Origin: Struthidea cinerea
Taxonomy: Eukaryota; Chordata; Aves; Passeriformes; Corcoracidae
Direction: 5' to 3'
Assembly: GCA_013397865.1 (NCBI GenBank)
Contig: VZTI01001048.1
Location: forward strand, 5,850,705 to 5,914,704
DNA length: 64,000 bases
The position numbers were made by a program, and so were the translations under genes. The notes below the pieces were generated by a model. It saw nothing but the letters and a program-made list of their open reading frames with translations, was not told where the DNA came from and made no database searches. This document shows positions 25,926 through 38,592 of this stretch, piece by piece (the stretch's first letter is position 1; each line of letters opens with the position of its first letter).

Positions 25926-28900
25926 GTTGGTTTAGTTTTACTGTTCTTCATTTCACTTTATGCCATAGCAGGGCTTTAGGCTCTCCTGTCAATCTCTTGC
26001 GTGATGTTTAATTCAAGATTTCCTTTCTGTGTTGCTGGTACAGGTTACTGCTGGGACCTTCGAATTGCAAGGTTCTTAAGGCAGGGAGCAAACTCAAAAC
26101 AGTGTCTGAGGTTCCTGAAGAGTGCTGGGCAGTCCTGTAATGAGTGTGAGAAGGAGATTGCTACTGTAAAGGAAAATTCAGCTTCTACCAGTGCTCAAAG
26201 CTCAGCAATGTCACCCAAATTAGTGACTGAACTGAAGCCCCAGAGAAAAGTACGAGTAACATACTAGAAGCCTTTTTTTTTGAGAGAGAGAATCTTCTAT
26301 TTCTTTGTTCATTCACAAATTCTGAATCTACACCAGTTCCTGAAACCTGCACGGACTTATGGTCATGTTACTGAGAAATTTACATTGTCCTTAGACATCT
26401 TAGTTGTCCTTAGCTACATTTTTTTGATGCAGCTGTGACTTCATCAACTCCATTGACATCGTTCACTCCTGAAATCAAGTAGTTCTTGTGTTTGCAAGTT
26501 CCCAGACATCAGTTCCTAAGCATTTCTTAATTATTGAGGACAGGGAGGAGGAACAGCAAGACCAATACTTAATTGATATGGTGTTTTGAAATAGATTAAC
26601 CTTGTTTTTTAAAAGTTACAGGCATCTGGAATTAGTTCTTGGTAATGGGAGTTTCCATTTTCCACCATGGCTTCTATCCCACCATGGGGATGAAAGGGAG
26701 GAAAGCTGCAAGAGCAGGAATATGTTTATTGATTCCAAGAATTTGGTTGTATGTAGAGATGTGATTACAGTAAGGAGAATTTAGCTCAAATGAAAATGTC
26801 CATTTGTATCTTAATCCAAATAGTTTTTACCAAAACTAAAATGTTTTGATGGGAAGGTACATCTAACCCTTTAGAAGAACAGGGCAGTGCTTGATGCCAG
26901 TGTAACTTTTCAGGCTTTCAGTGCTCTCCCTTTTTTAAGTGCCAGAGGCTAAAGTGAGCTGGCTGTTAGGAGACAGAAGAATTTATTAAGTGCTTCCATT
27001 AGTGTTGAGAGCAATAAATCATGCATTAATTATCAGCCTTAAATCTGGATAGCAATAAAGCTCATACTTCCTGTTCCAAGTTCAGTTCTACAGGTTTTTG
27101 GAGAAATGGAAAAGTCTTGTACATTTTGGGTAAGGCTGTGTTGCTACAATCACTGCCTGCAGTCACTGCGAAATGCCTGGAGACAGATACTGTACTTTGC
27201 TTGATTTTGTGCATAGGCAGATAGAGATTGAGAGGTGAAATGACCTGCTGGTGACAACCTGGTGGGCTGGGATGGGGTGGAGGTCTGTGTCCCAGGCTCT
27301 AACCTGTGCCTTGGTTGGAGAACAGTCAGGATGTAGTGGGCGAGCAGTTTTATGGCAAACTCCAGTTTTGCAATATGACCATCATTGTCCTCCTTTCCTG
27401 CTTCTGGTCATGAGCACTTTCTGAAATTGGAGCATGAGGTCAGTTATAAGACCTTAAGATAAGTCTGTGCTTTGATCACGGACTGCTGAGTGATATCTGA
27501 ACTAGGCTTGAATTAGTGAGGTGCTCTGTGTGTGTGTGTGTACGTGACCTGGCTGGGAAATGTGGAGCAAAGCACAGGTGAACTTAAGAACAAATTACCT
27601 TGTGCTGAGCCATGTGCTAACTTGGGTCTGGTTTTTGCTGCCTGCTGTGTGATAGCAGCACAGACATGGCCAAAGAGCTCCACACTTGCAGGGGGAGCAC
27701 AGAAAAAGAACTTGCTGCCTGCTTGTTCCTGTTTTCCGGCCTTTGCTGCTTATAACAGGGCGCTGCTTATCACGAGCTGGCTTGGGATGGGCTGGGAGTG
27801 GGGAGGCTGTGTTTGCATTTCTGGGTGAAGCTGTTTGTTGACAGCATTCCAGGGATGCTGTGGGAATGCTTATGGAAAAGTTTTGTGGGGTTGGAGTCAA
27901 CAAAAGACTATGAATTGAGCTGCTTATGTTCCAAACGTCTAACTTCTTACTTAAAAACCAGAGAAAAATGCACTGGCATTGAACTGTCACTTACCCAAGG
28001 CTTTCTTTGCATGTAGGATTGTGCAAGAATAATGTTCACCCTGGTCATTGTTGCAGGTTTGCTTAGAGCTGTAATAAAAAGGGTAATGATTTTTTCCTAC
28101 TTTTACTCTTTGGGTGTTTTGAGTTTTTTTGGGAAGGGGGAGGTGGGGAGGCTCTGTGCAATCTCTAGGCTTGGTGCATGAAATCCTTAACTGCTTTTAC
28201 TAACAGGTGAAGGGCTGATGTGCAGCTGTCTTGTAATCAGTTACCTGCAGTAATACTTTACATGGTGCTTATTTGCTTGTACAAATCAGGATAGGAGGCT
28301 GCTCATCACTCGATTTTTAACTACATGCCAACGACAGGAAATATTATGCCTTTTCCTAATTTTGTGTAATGCTTTTTGCTAAGTAGTATTCAGTTGTAAT
28401 TTGATTTCACATGTATTGCTGTGTGAAGTCTTTAGTGGTCCTATTACAAAATATCTCTCCTCTCAAAGTAATTGGGGGAAAAACACTGCTTAAAAATAAA
28501 AATCTGCTTCTGTTTTTAATCATTCTAAAGGTGACATGTGAAATGTCAAGTACATACACAAGAGTTGCCATAAAGCTAGAGGCTCTTTTTTGGTATCACC
28601 TCTATCAGATCAAATAATGAATTTTTAGATACCTTGAGACAAATATGTTTTGACAAATATATTCAGAAACATTACTTTTCGTTCTGTCACTAGCCAAAAA
28701 GCAACAGAAATACAGTGTCATTTCTTTTTCTACTGTGTCATGTTTCACATGTCATACTTGTTAATCAATAGGAGTAAAGATGACAAGAGGCAAAAACTAT
28801 GACAGTGAAAATTTTGGAAGGCAGTGAGCTAATGTATTAATCTGTGTTACATTGTTTTAAAAGGATGCCTGCCTGCAAGGGCAGGGAGAGATTGGAAGAA

Positions 28901-31900
28901 GGAAGTGAACACAGCAGTGACTAATAATTCATAAGTTAAGAGATGTTACTGTCCATTTTACAGAGACTGAATGCCTACATAGTTGGAGGAACCTGGTGGG
29001 AAATAGACACTCTTGGCTGTAACTGTTATTTCTGTGTTCCCCTGTCATTTTTAGGCCAAAGATAAGTCTGAGGAAAGTGGCGCAAAACCTAAGCATGTGC
29101 TTAGTAACAGAGGAACCCAGACTGAAAGCAAGAAGCCTCTGGAAGGTATGTATCACTCCAGGCATGCTACAAGCTTTGACTCTAGAATGTGCAGCAGACA
29201 AACTGGAAATTAATAGCCTACTATTTCCCACTACCTGAATTACTCAAATGTAACTGAGTAACTTTGCCCCTCAGTACTGGGAAAATAGAATTGTTCTGAC
29301 AAGATGATTTGTCCCCAGGATCAGGCACCACAAAAAGCTTGAAGATACAGAAATTAAAAGGAGCACCTTTGTTTAGCTGAAGAGGTGGGGTTTTTTGAAT
29401 TGGGTTTCAATGAGCTGTATTCAGAGAGCAGAGCTTGTTTGGAGATATTGCGAAGATAGTGGCCATACCACATAGCAAACCTAGTAAGTTCTTTCCCATT
29501 AATACATCTGAAGCAGCCTCCCTCCTCCCCCTCTCTGTAAAAGGCATGTGTTGACACTGGGAATATCTTTTTTTGATCAGCAGGTTTCATTGGCGTGTCA
29601 AGGCCAGATTCCTATTTAGGGCGCATCTGTCAGGGTATTGCCCTGTTGCATCCATTATTAATGCCTGTGGAGAAGTCACAGGGGTGAATGTGATGTTGAG
29701 CAGGGCCTGTCATGCTGTTGTCTTTGCAAATTGTCAGTGAATCCTTTGCATTATGGGTAATCCCCTTTTTAGCTTCATCGCTTTGGAAGTGATGAAAACA
29801 AAGCCAATGGTCACAATTCTGACTCAAAAGCTACACAGAGTTGTGAGCAAACCTTGGTTGCTGGTGGTCTGGGCATGCTGAATGTTAATAATCACAGCCA
29901 TTGTCATGGGAAGGTGATGAAGAACCTTTTAGTCCTTTTGTGAAACTGCAAGTGGGCACTGTCTTAAGCCTCAGTGTCCCTTGGAGTCTTGCTGGGTGTG
30001 TCTCTACCCCTCTAAAAGGGTAGAGGGTGTATTGGGATCAGGAGGGGTCCTGCAGGATCTGCAGTTCCTTAACTACCTGTTATATTTGCCCATGGAGTGA
30101 TTTCAGATTTTAGATACAAGGAGCTTGAGTCTTGCAGGTTTCTTGTTTGCTTTAAGGAATCCAAATTCAATCTGTGATGCTGCTGGAAAGCCACCAGAGC
30201 AGGTAAATCTCTGGTTTTAAGCCATGAGCATTAGCAATATCTCAAGCCTGATGGTATAAGGATTTTAAACCTTTTGGAGGGTTTCTTGCTATCTTTTCAG
30301 GTGTAACTCTGTAGGTTATTTTGAGAGGTGTGTTGCTTTATTCTTTCTCTGTTTTGCCATCACTTTTGCCAAGGATAGTTTAGTAATGGATTCTTTTATT
30401 CAGAGACAAAAAGCGTGAAAAAGCTGGATGAAAACAAGGGAGCATGTGAGAAAGTGAACTCTTCTAGTGCTATAGCCCACAAAGCTGACTCCAAACCCCA
30501 GCTTAAAGAGAGGACAGCACAGCAGCAAGGGGTAGAAGGTGCTGGCAACACACAGAGCTCCAAGAGCTGTCCACAGCAGAAGGACGTCGGTGTCAAAGCT
30601 TTGAATCCACACAATGGCCTTCCCTTCATACATCAAGATCATGCAGGCAACCAAAATGCTCCTGCTACAGCACAGAGCGTGAATAGAGCCCCACGCCTTG
30701 ATGAGTGCCACAGGCAGCTTGTTCAGCAGAAACCTGGGAAGAATGAAAACAAACCTCCAGCACTGAGTGCGGCATCCCGGGAAGCTGTGCCCTCCACATC
30801 CCGGGCTATATCTGACACGGGGTGTGAAGTGACACATACCAGGTAATGGCCTTGTTGGTAGCTTTCTGTGTGACCTGAAACCTTTTCACATGTTAGAAGG
30901 GAAAGAAGGAAAGCCAGGCCATTAAAGGAGGCAGCTCCTGCGTGAGGGGATAGGAGTGGGGAGACTTCACAAGGGTTAAGGCAGAAGGCTCAAGGGGCTC
31001 TCTATAAAGTTCTGTGCAGCCCAGGAGTCAGATGGGAGGGAGGGGTTTGATGTATCAGCACTTCTGTGTGCTGATGTAGAAAGGTGACCACAACAGAGGA
31101 GCTCAAGTAGTTATAAACCACTTAGTCCCTCCCAACTCCTTTGTTGCTATAACCATGGGGGTGAAAGGAATTTGCGATATTCATTAGTATATGACAAAAC
31201 CAAAGAACCTGTTTTCGTTGTCCTCAGTGTTTTCAATGTCTTGATCACCTAAGATTGTTCATTTGTTCATCTCTGTCAGGCTAATATTTTCCTCATATTG
31301 GTGTTTCATAGTCCATTTTCCTTGGAATTATTTATCTAGGATTTTATTTTAATCCCATTTATTTAAATTTTAAAAAACCCTCACAACAGAAAACAAACAA
31401 AACCCACAACCAAAAGACCCCTACCAACTAAACCCTAACAAGTGGAACTTCTGTGGCAGATTTTAACTGCCAATGCCTTCTCTGTCTGGGTGGGTGGCTA
31501 TGAAGTGGTTTATATATGTGTGTGGGGGGGTGATAGACGCACTCATCCATACATATCTACACGTGTATATGTGATGTTGGGTGGGGAATTTCTCCGTTGT
31601 TCATGTGTACAAATTTGGTGTCTGAGCCCCTGATTTTGGCTTGGGGATGAGGGAGGCCAGCAGGTAACTGGAAGGCAGAAGCTGGAGTAAACCCCAGGAG
31701 CAGCTGCAGCCATCCTGCCCAGGAGACTGTCATGGTTTGAAGTCACATGAGGGTGGTGAGCACCTCTCTAAAATGGATGCAACTTCTAATGAAGTTTGTA
31801 AGCCCACACAGAGGCGTCAAAGGAACATTGTGTTCCCCAGCTTGGAGAAATGCCCGAGAGTCCCACTGAGTTCAGGCTTGTCTAGATAGCAGAGGAAGTG

Positions 31901-34900
31901 TTTGCTCAGAGCTGGGTTCAGCTGCTCTCAAAGCTCACACCAGAGCAGCTTAGATCCACAGCACAGCACAAGGGTGTTAAAGGTGCAGAAAATGAGACAT
32001 TTCAGACTCTTGTTTTACAAAAGCAGAAACATTTTCTTTTGTAACGTCTTTTGTAATGAGGTTCCTCCACCAAAAGAGGCAGTAACCTTTGTGAAAATGA
32101 GATATGTTCTCTCCCAGACATCAGAAACTGTCATCATTTGCCATTGTATAAAATCTACTTTACAACTTCACAAGTTTCAATTCAGCCTCGGTAAAATCAG
32201 ACTGCTCATGACGGTTGGAGCAGTAACAGTTGACTCAAACATTATCACACGAATGCCTTGATGGAGTTTAGGAGTGCAGAGAATTGGTTCTGACCTGTAT
32301 TCTTTTTAGGCAACACAAGAGGGAAAAAAAATCATTAAACTTTTCCAATAGTTAAAATGCCAAGGAAAATTGTATTGATAGAGTGAGAAAGTTTATCAAA
32401 GTTAGATTTTTGAGAGAAAGCTGTGGAAAGAATGCTATCCCATCAGAAGACCCAAACACAGATGGCCGAGTGTGCAGGTCAGCCAGCTGGAAGAGGATGC
32501 AAACCATCAGATTTGTAGAGCTGTATGAGCAGCCAGCTATTTAGATAATCGCCTGTAATTTGTGAAGGCAATCGCTATCCTCTCTCTGCCCAGATGAGTG
32601 GTGTTTTATTAGACCAACTGTAATAACTGCAAAAAGTGGTAAGCTTTCAACTGTGGGGTTAACTCTTTGCAGGGTGAGACATTTTGTTCAGCAGAAGGGC
32701 AGACGTGTAGAGAGAGGAGGACACGGAAGAATCAGCATGCTTTTTGGTGCTCTCCCCTTAGTGTTTGTGAGTCTTTCCCAGCAAGACTGGTACAGTTAGG
32801 TTTTATCAATGCTGTAGAAATGTATGGGTTTGGAAACTTACAGATTTTTCTTCCCCCACAAAGTTACAAAAACCAGGCTGGCCACTTGCATCAATATCAA
32901 ATCTCTCCTGTTTGCTCTGCAGGATATCCATCAGTGTACATATGACTGACATTAAAGAAAAGATTGAGATGGCCAAGGAGGGAAACATAAGTGACAACAG
33001 AGGTAAAAGTCTCAAAGTGAAATCCAAACCAGCAGACTTGAAAGGAGTCAAACAGCTGCCTGACAAATTAAAACTTCAGAGTCCTAAAAACATCAGCTCC
33101 GAGCCAAATTCAGAAGTTAAAGGGGACAATAAGCAAAATGAACTTGCACCTCAAACAGGGAAGCAACAGCCGTTCGTGAGCAAGCCCCAACCAGGTAAAA
33201 AGGCTGAAGAGAAATCAGAATTAAAATGCAAGCCCATAACCTCACAGAATACCTCTGCAAAGGAGCCTGTGAAAGGTGCAGGGGTAGAAGTGAAAATCCA
33301 TCAAGAAACAGCAAAAGCAGAAAAATCCTCAACAGATACCAAGTCTGAGAGGAGAGAATCTGAGTCTGCATCTCCAGGGGGAAGCGGGCACGATGCTCAG
33401 CAGCGTACAGGAGAGGCACCAGAGAAGACCAAAGCTCTTGAAGCTGGCAGAGCTCTTCCCACTCAGGGAGAAATCATCGGTGAGTTGTTCACAGTTACTC
33501 TTGAAACTTGTATATTGAGGATTTTGTGCTATATATTTTGTGCCTGTTGTATAGACAATAAGAGCAGGAGCAGTGCTCAGTAGAACCCCCATGTCTTACA
33601 CTTCAAGAGTGTTTTCCCTTGGGTACCTTTGACTATGTAAATAACAATTCACAGATTCTTTTAATAGTAACTTTCCTTTTAAAGTGTGTTTTGGGGAAAA
33701 AAAATAATTTAAAATAAAATAGGGTGAAGTGTATGTGTGATCAGAAGATGAGAAATTTGAAATTTTGAATTTTGAAAAAATCCTTTTTCTTTAGATGAAG
33801 TATTTTTTCCTTCAGATAGAGTGTGCAAACCAGGCACATGTTAGCAACTCTGGAGTGGAGATCCAGAGCACAGAAAAGTACTGCAGGAAATGTTTCTTGC
33901 CGTGGCCTGTTGTGTTATTGGCCATGGATCTCTTGGTTCCTGAGGGACGCTTGGTTGCGGTGTCTCAGGGAGTGCTCTCTCCTGGCAGCACGTACGTGTG
34001 TATGTTCCAGAATGTACAGACATGGGCACATGACCTGACTGCTCTGGCGTTCTGAGCCGTGGCTGGAGATGAGTTGAATGCGTGTTAAATTGCAGCCTGA
34101 GATACCTGGAGATTAATTATAAAATTGCTTTCAATGGGGGACATCAAAAATTGGTTTAATGAAGATTTATCCTAGAAAACCTTGGACATTAAGTGACCAC
34201 AGTTAACTAATTTAGCTTACCACAAACAGACTAAACTTAATAGTTGTAATGCTAATAATTGCAGCTTTAATTTGGAAATTGTCTGCAAAATTCTTGTTGC
34301 TAAGAGGAACCTGATGATTTTGTCAATCACTGTCTCCTCATTCCTCAGTGCTGTGTATTTTTGCTGGTTTTTCTGGCTGTCATGTAACAATTAAAAGATG
34401 ATCAAGTGTAATTTTTTTCAAGCTTTCAGATAATTTTTCAGGTGGTCTTTTCTGTTAATGCATAAACTAAGATGCTTGTCTCCTAAAGGTGTCCAGTGGG
34501 TTTACTGTGTTAAAAACAGGAGGTGGGATCCTCATCTCAGTTCTGGGACTTTATTCCTCATCTGTAAAAGGGAGTTAGCAGTGAAAGCCCCTCACATGCA
34601 GTGGGGTGAAATCCGTGGTGTGAGGAGGTGACACAGGGCAGTGGTGTGTGCAGAGATGTCAGTGACCAGCCTGTCCCCTGTGCAGATGACAGCCCCTCTC
34701 CTCCGGCTCCTTTCGAGCACCGCATCGTGAGTGTCAAGCAAGCAGAGGTGACCACGTGCTACTCCGTGTGTCGTCACGAGGTCCTGGGGGGGTAAGTGTT
34801 GCTGTCCCCATGCTGTGCTGCTGCTGGGGAAATGCAGGGAGCTGCAGAGCTCTGCACCTGGCCCCGAGGTGGGCGTGTGAGAGGCACAGACAAGCTCCCT

Positions 34901-37900
34901 GCAGCCAGAGGGAGCGGGTTCATCCTGGAGCCCTTCGGGCCATCACAGCTGCTCCTACATCAAGGGTGTCCCTTAGATGGCTGGTTTCTGCCGCAGCTCT
35001 GTTTTCAGATGCCTGGCTACCATCTTGGATGACTGTTTTTTTCATTTGTTACAGTAATCCCGGCCTCAGTGTTGTGAGAAAAACCTGTACCCTTAAGGCA
35101 GACAGATTCAGAGTATCTGATATCAACAAAGCCCATTAGGTCAGGCAGCTTCCAGAATCTTTTTTTTTTGCTGAGCTGCATATTAAAGAAAACTGTGGAA
35201 GAGTTATAATTATTTTGACCTTATGTTTAGTTTTCAGTCATATGAAGTCTGCAGCTTCTTCAGCTTTTGTATTCTTTTATCCTTACTTATGTGACAAGAA
35301 GGCTTGATTTACACATTGATCCACGTACAAATATGGCTTAATAAGCATAAGCAATGTGATGCAACAGCAGGGAAGATGGTGTCTAGAAATCATCCAAGGG
35401 GCATTAACGTATCTGCGTGACATGGGGCAGAATTTACAGCACGCCAGAAATGCAGTCTGTGGAGTGGCTACAGTTACTGGTCTTATGGTCATTTAAAAGT
35501 TCTGAGATCAGGACAGAAATATCCTTGTTAATATTCCCACTAACGCATCCCTGAAGGACAGCAAGAGGGTCCAGTTACAGAAGGGAGCCAGAGCATGGCC
35601 AGGCCATCATACCTCAGCAGGACCAACGGGGCTTAATATTTTAATGTAAGCACTGAACAACTGGCTGGAAAGATAAAACTAATCCTTCATAAGCTGAGAG
35701 AAAGAGGAGCTCCATGCTGCTGGCCACCCGACTCCGTTCACTTTGTACTGGGCTATTTTTGCTCATGATAAGAATAGTTGTAGGAGAGGTTTCTGTGCTG
35801 AGCTGTGCTGAGCTGGTTTCCCATCTTTTCCTTGGCATCCACAGGGGGCGTTTTGGGCAAGTCCACAAGTGCACGGAAATATCGACGGGGCTCAGCCTGG
35901 CAGCCAAAATCATAAAGGTGAAAGGAGCCAAGGAGAAGGTAACCACACTGCTGGGAGCCCTGACCCTGCCCTCCCTGCCGGACCCAACGCCACTGCCCCA
36001 AGCTGCCCCATGAGGGGCAGCTCATCCTTGGGTACCATCAAATACTGCAAAATCTTGGGCTCAGTGTGACTCTTCATCATCTCCTGTATTTATGATGAAA
36101 CCTCCAATCCCCATGAGATCTGTGATGTAGCTGTTGTTGGACTTTACAAATAATTCTGTTTTGGTATGTTGAAATTTAAGGAGTGTATTTTGCTCACTTT
36201 TTGTCCCTTCATTATTTTTTTCAGGAGGAAGTAAAAAATGAAATTAACATCATGAACCAATTAAATCACGTGAATCTGATCCAGCTTTATGATGCTTTTG
36301 AAGCCAAAAATAATATCACTTTGATCATGGAATAGTAAGTTTAAATGATCTCGGGAATTGTCAGATGTTTGGGTTTTCTCAGGTCACTAAAGGAAATAGG
36401 GAATGATAATTCTGAGCTGTGAAGAGGTGAGTGGTTTCCCAGCCTGAGAGAGAGTTGATCTCACTTTCAGAAGGAAAAAACAATGTTTTAAAGGTAATTT
36501 CTTCAGGTTAAAAGCTTGTCAGACCTCTATCTCTGACTAATTTTCTTTAAGTTCCATGCAGAATTAAGTTCAGTTGTCAGCTCAGGTAAAACAGCTTTCA
36601 GTTTGAGAAGTTCCATTTAGTAAATTTTGTAGGTTGAAGACTTATTTTCCCATGACTAATAAGAGGAGCGAATAACAGATAATTTAGTACTCCCTGTAGG
36701 TTCTCCCAGTCCCATAGGATCACCAGGTCATGTGGCTTTGGGTTTAACATGTATCCCCCCCAAATATTAGTGACAACTTTTCCATTTTTGAATTTAGATT
36801 GATACTTAATTTCAAGAGAAATAAGTCTCTTGAAGTCAGTGAGGCTGCTGATACTCTTTATATTGGATGTTTTGTTAGGACCCTCAATTACAGAGCCTAA
36901 TTCCCAATTTGGAAATAAATTGGGCTAATGCAAGATTTTAGGGTTTTTAATGCTTTTCTATGTCAAAATTTTAGTCTTGATGGTGGGGAATTATTTGACC
37001 GGATCACAGATGAAAACTACCATCTGACGGAGCTGGATGCCATCCTGTTCACCAAGCAGATTTGTGAAGGAGTCCACTACTTGCACCAGCATTATATACT
37101 CCACTTAGATCTGAAGGTCAGTTGTTTGTGCTCTCTGTGCTTTAGTGGTGCTAGTTTAGGCACCACAGAGTCTCCATTTACTGAGGAATAATTTCTCATT
37201 TCATGGACTCGTGTCATAAAGGAATAGACTTAATCGCTACAATGAATGGAGCCCTAGAGAGTCATTACTTTTTTCCAATGTCTCTTCAGTAGCTTGCTTG
37301 GAATAGTGAAATTATCAGGATTCTGGGCTTTTGCCTTTCTTAAATCAGAAGCTTTTCATTCTCTGTAGCATTAAACAATCCCCTTTTGTCATCAATGACA
37401 AAAAACCCCACCCAAAACGTCCTTGGCTAGAAGTGCCCACAGTCTTCCCTCCATTTCCCCTACCCCTTTGTAACCGTGTTCAAATACCTGTTCAATCATC
37501 TTCCATAGTTTGTGCTTCTAACTGCCTGGAACCAACCTGCAGCAAAATTGCAAAGTTTTCCTAATGGTCCCTTAATAACTGATATTTTTAAACAAATACA
37601 AACTGGTTTTTTCCTGCTTGTTTACACAGCACCTTACACAGACAGTTCTGCAGTTGTAATATGTTTGGACCCCATCACCCCCCATCCCCACCTTGAAAAA
37701 TATTCTCGTTGGGGAAAAAAAAAAAATGGGTGCATTTCATCTGATTTTTGTGGCTTTTTATGGAGGGACTTTTATACTATCTCTCTTTTGCTCGATCTCT
37801 CTCTCAAGCATTTAACTCAAAATACTGTCTTCTCTTTTTGTAGCCTGAGAACATACTATGTGTAAATCACACAGGAAACCAGATTAAAATCATTGACTTT

Positions 37901-38553
37901 GGATTAGCAAGGAGGTAAGAAAATTCAGTTGTGAATTTATTCTAAAGAACAAAGCCAAATCAAAATCAAACTCACAAACCTCTGACATGTTTCTGGTAGT
38001 TCTTTGGTGGGGGGTTGTTTTGATGGCTCTGTAATAATTCTGTGTGAGTGAGCTAAGCGTTACGCTTTTGCAGGCATGAGTCTTCTGCTGTGTGTGTTAA
38101 TGATCTAATTACTTTTTCAAATAACATTTCTTTTGGATAAAGCTATACTACTGTTCTAATTATTTCAAAATTATTCCCCATGTAGAGCTTTTACTCTAGG
38201 GACACTGTGAAGGCTCCCAGAGACTTCTTGACTGCAGGGTTTCATGGTGCAGGTTCTAATTGTAGAAATTATCTGCTAAACTCTTTAAGTAGCTAAGTTG
38301 TTTGAAGGAAAAAAATTTGCTGTGTTTGAGCCATCCCATGTGAAACAGGAAACCCTTAGAGAAATAGGAACTTTTCTCCATTCTTTTATTTTGCTTGCAT
38401 GAGTTTGTTAAAGAAAAGCTGTGAGAGCATGAGTCAATTTCCCTGGAATAAAAAGGAATTATTTCTGTTACTATGACAGTAAGAACAATAACATTCCTCT
38501 GTTTATTTTTAAACCCTTTGAGGTTTTTCTTAAGCTAAAAGCTGGTACATTCA

Positions 38554-38592
<39 letters not shown>

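Noticed and set aside
31425..31440. Telomere-like AACCCTAAC
   Set aside because: Single unit in an A/C-rich stretch; not an interstitial telomere array.
37102..37116. HLD instead of HRD in the MYLK3 catalytic loop
   Set aside because: HLDLKPEN is normal for the myosin light chain kinase family; not a defect.
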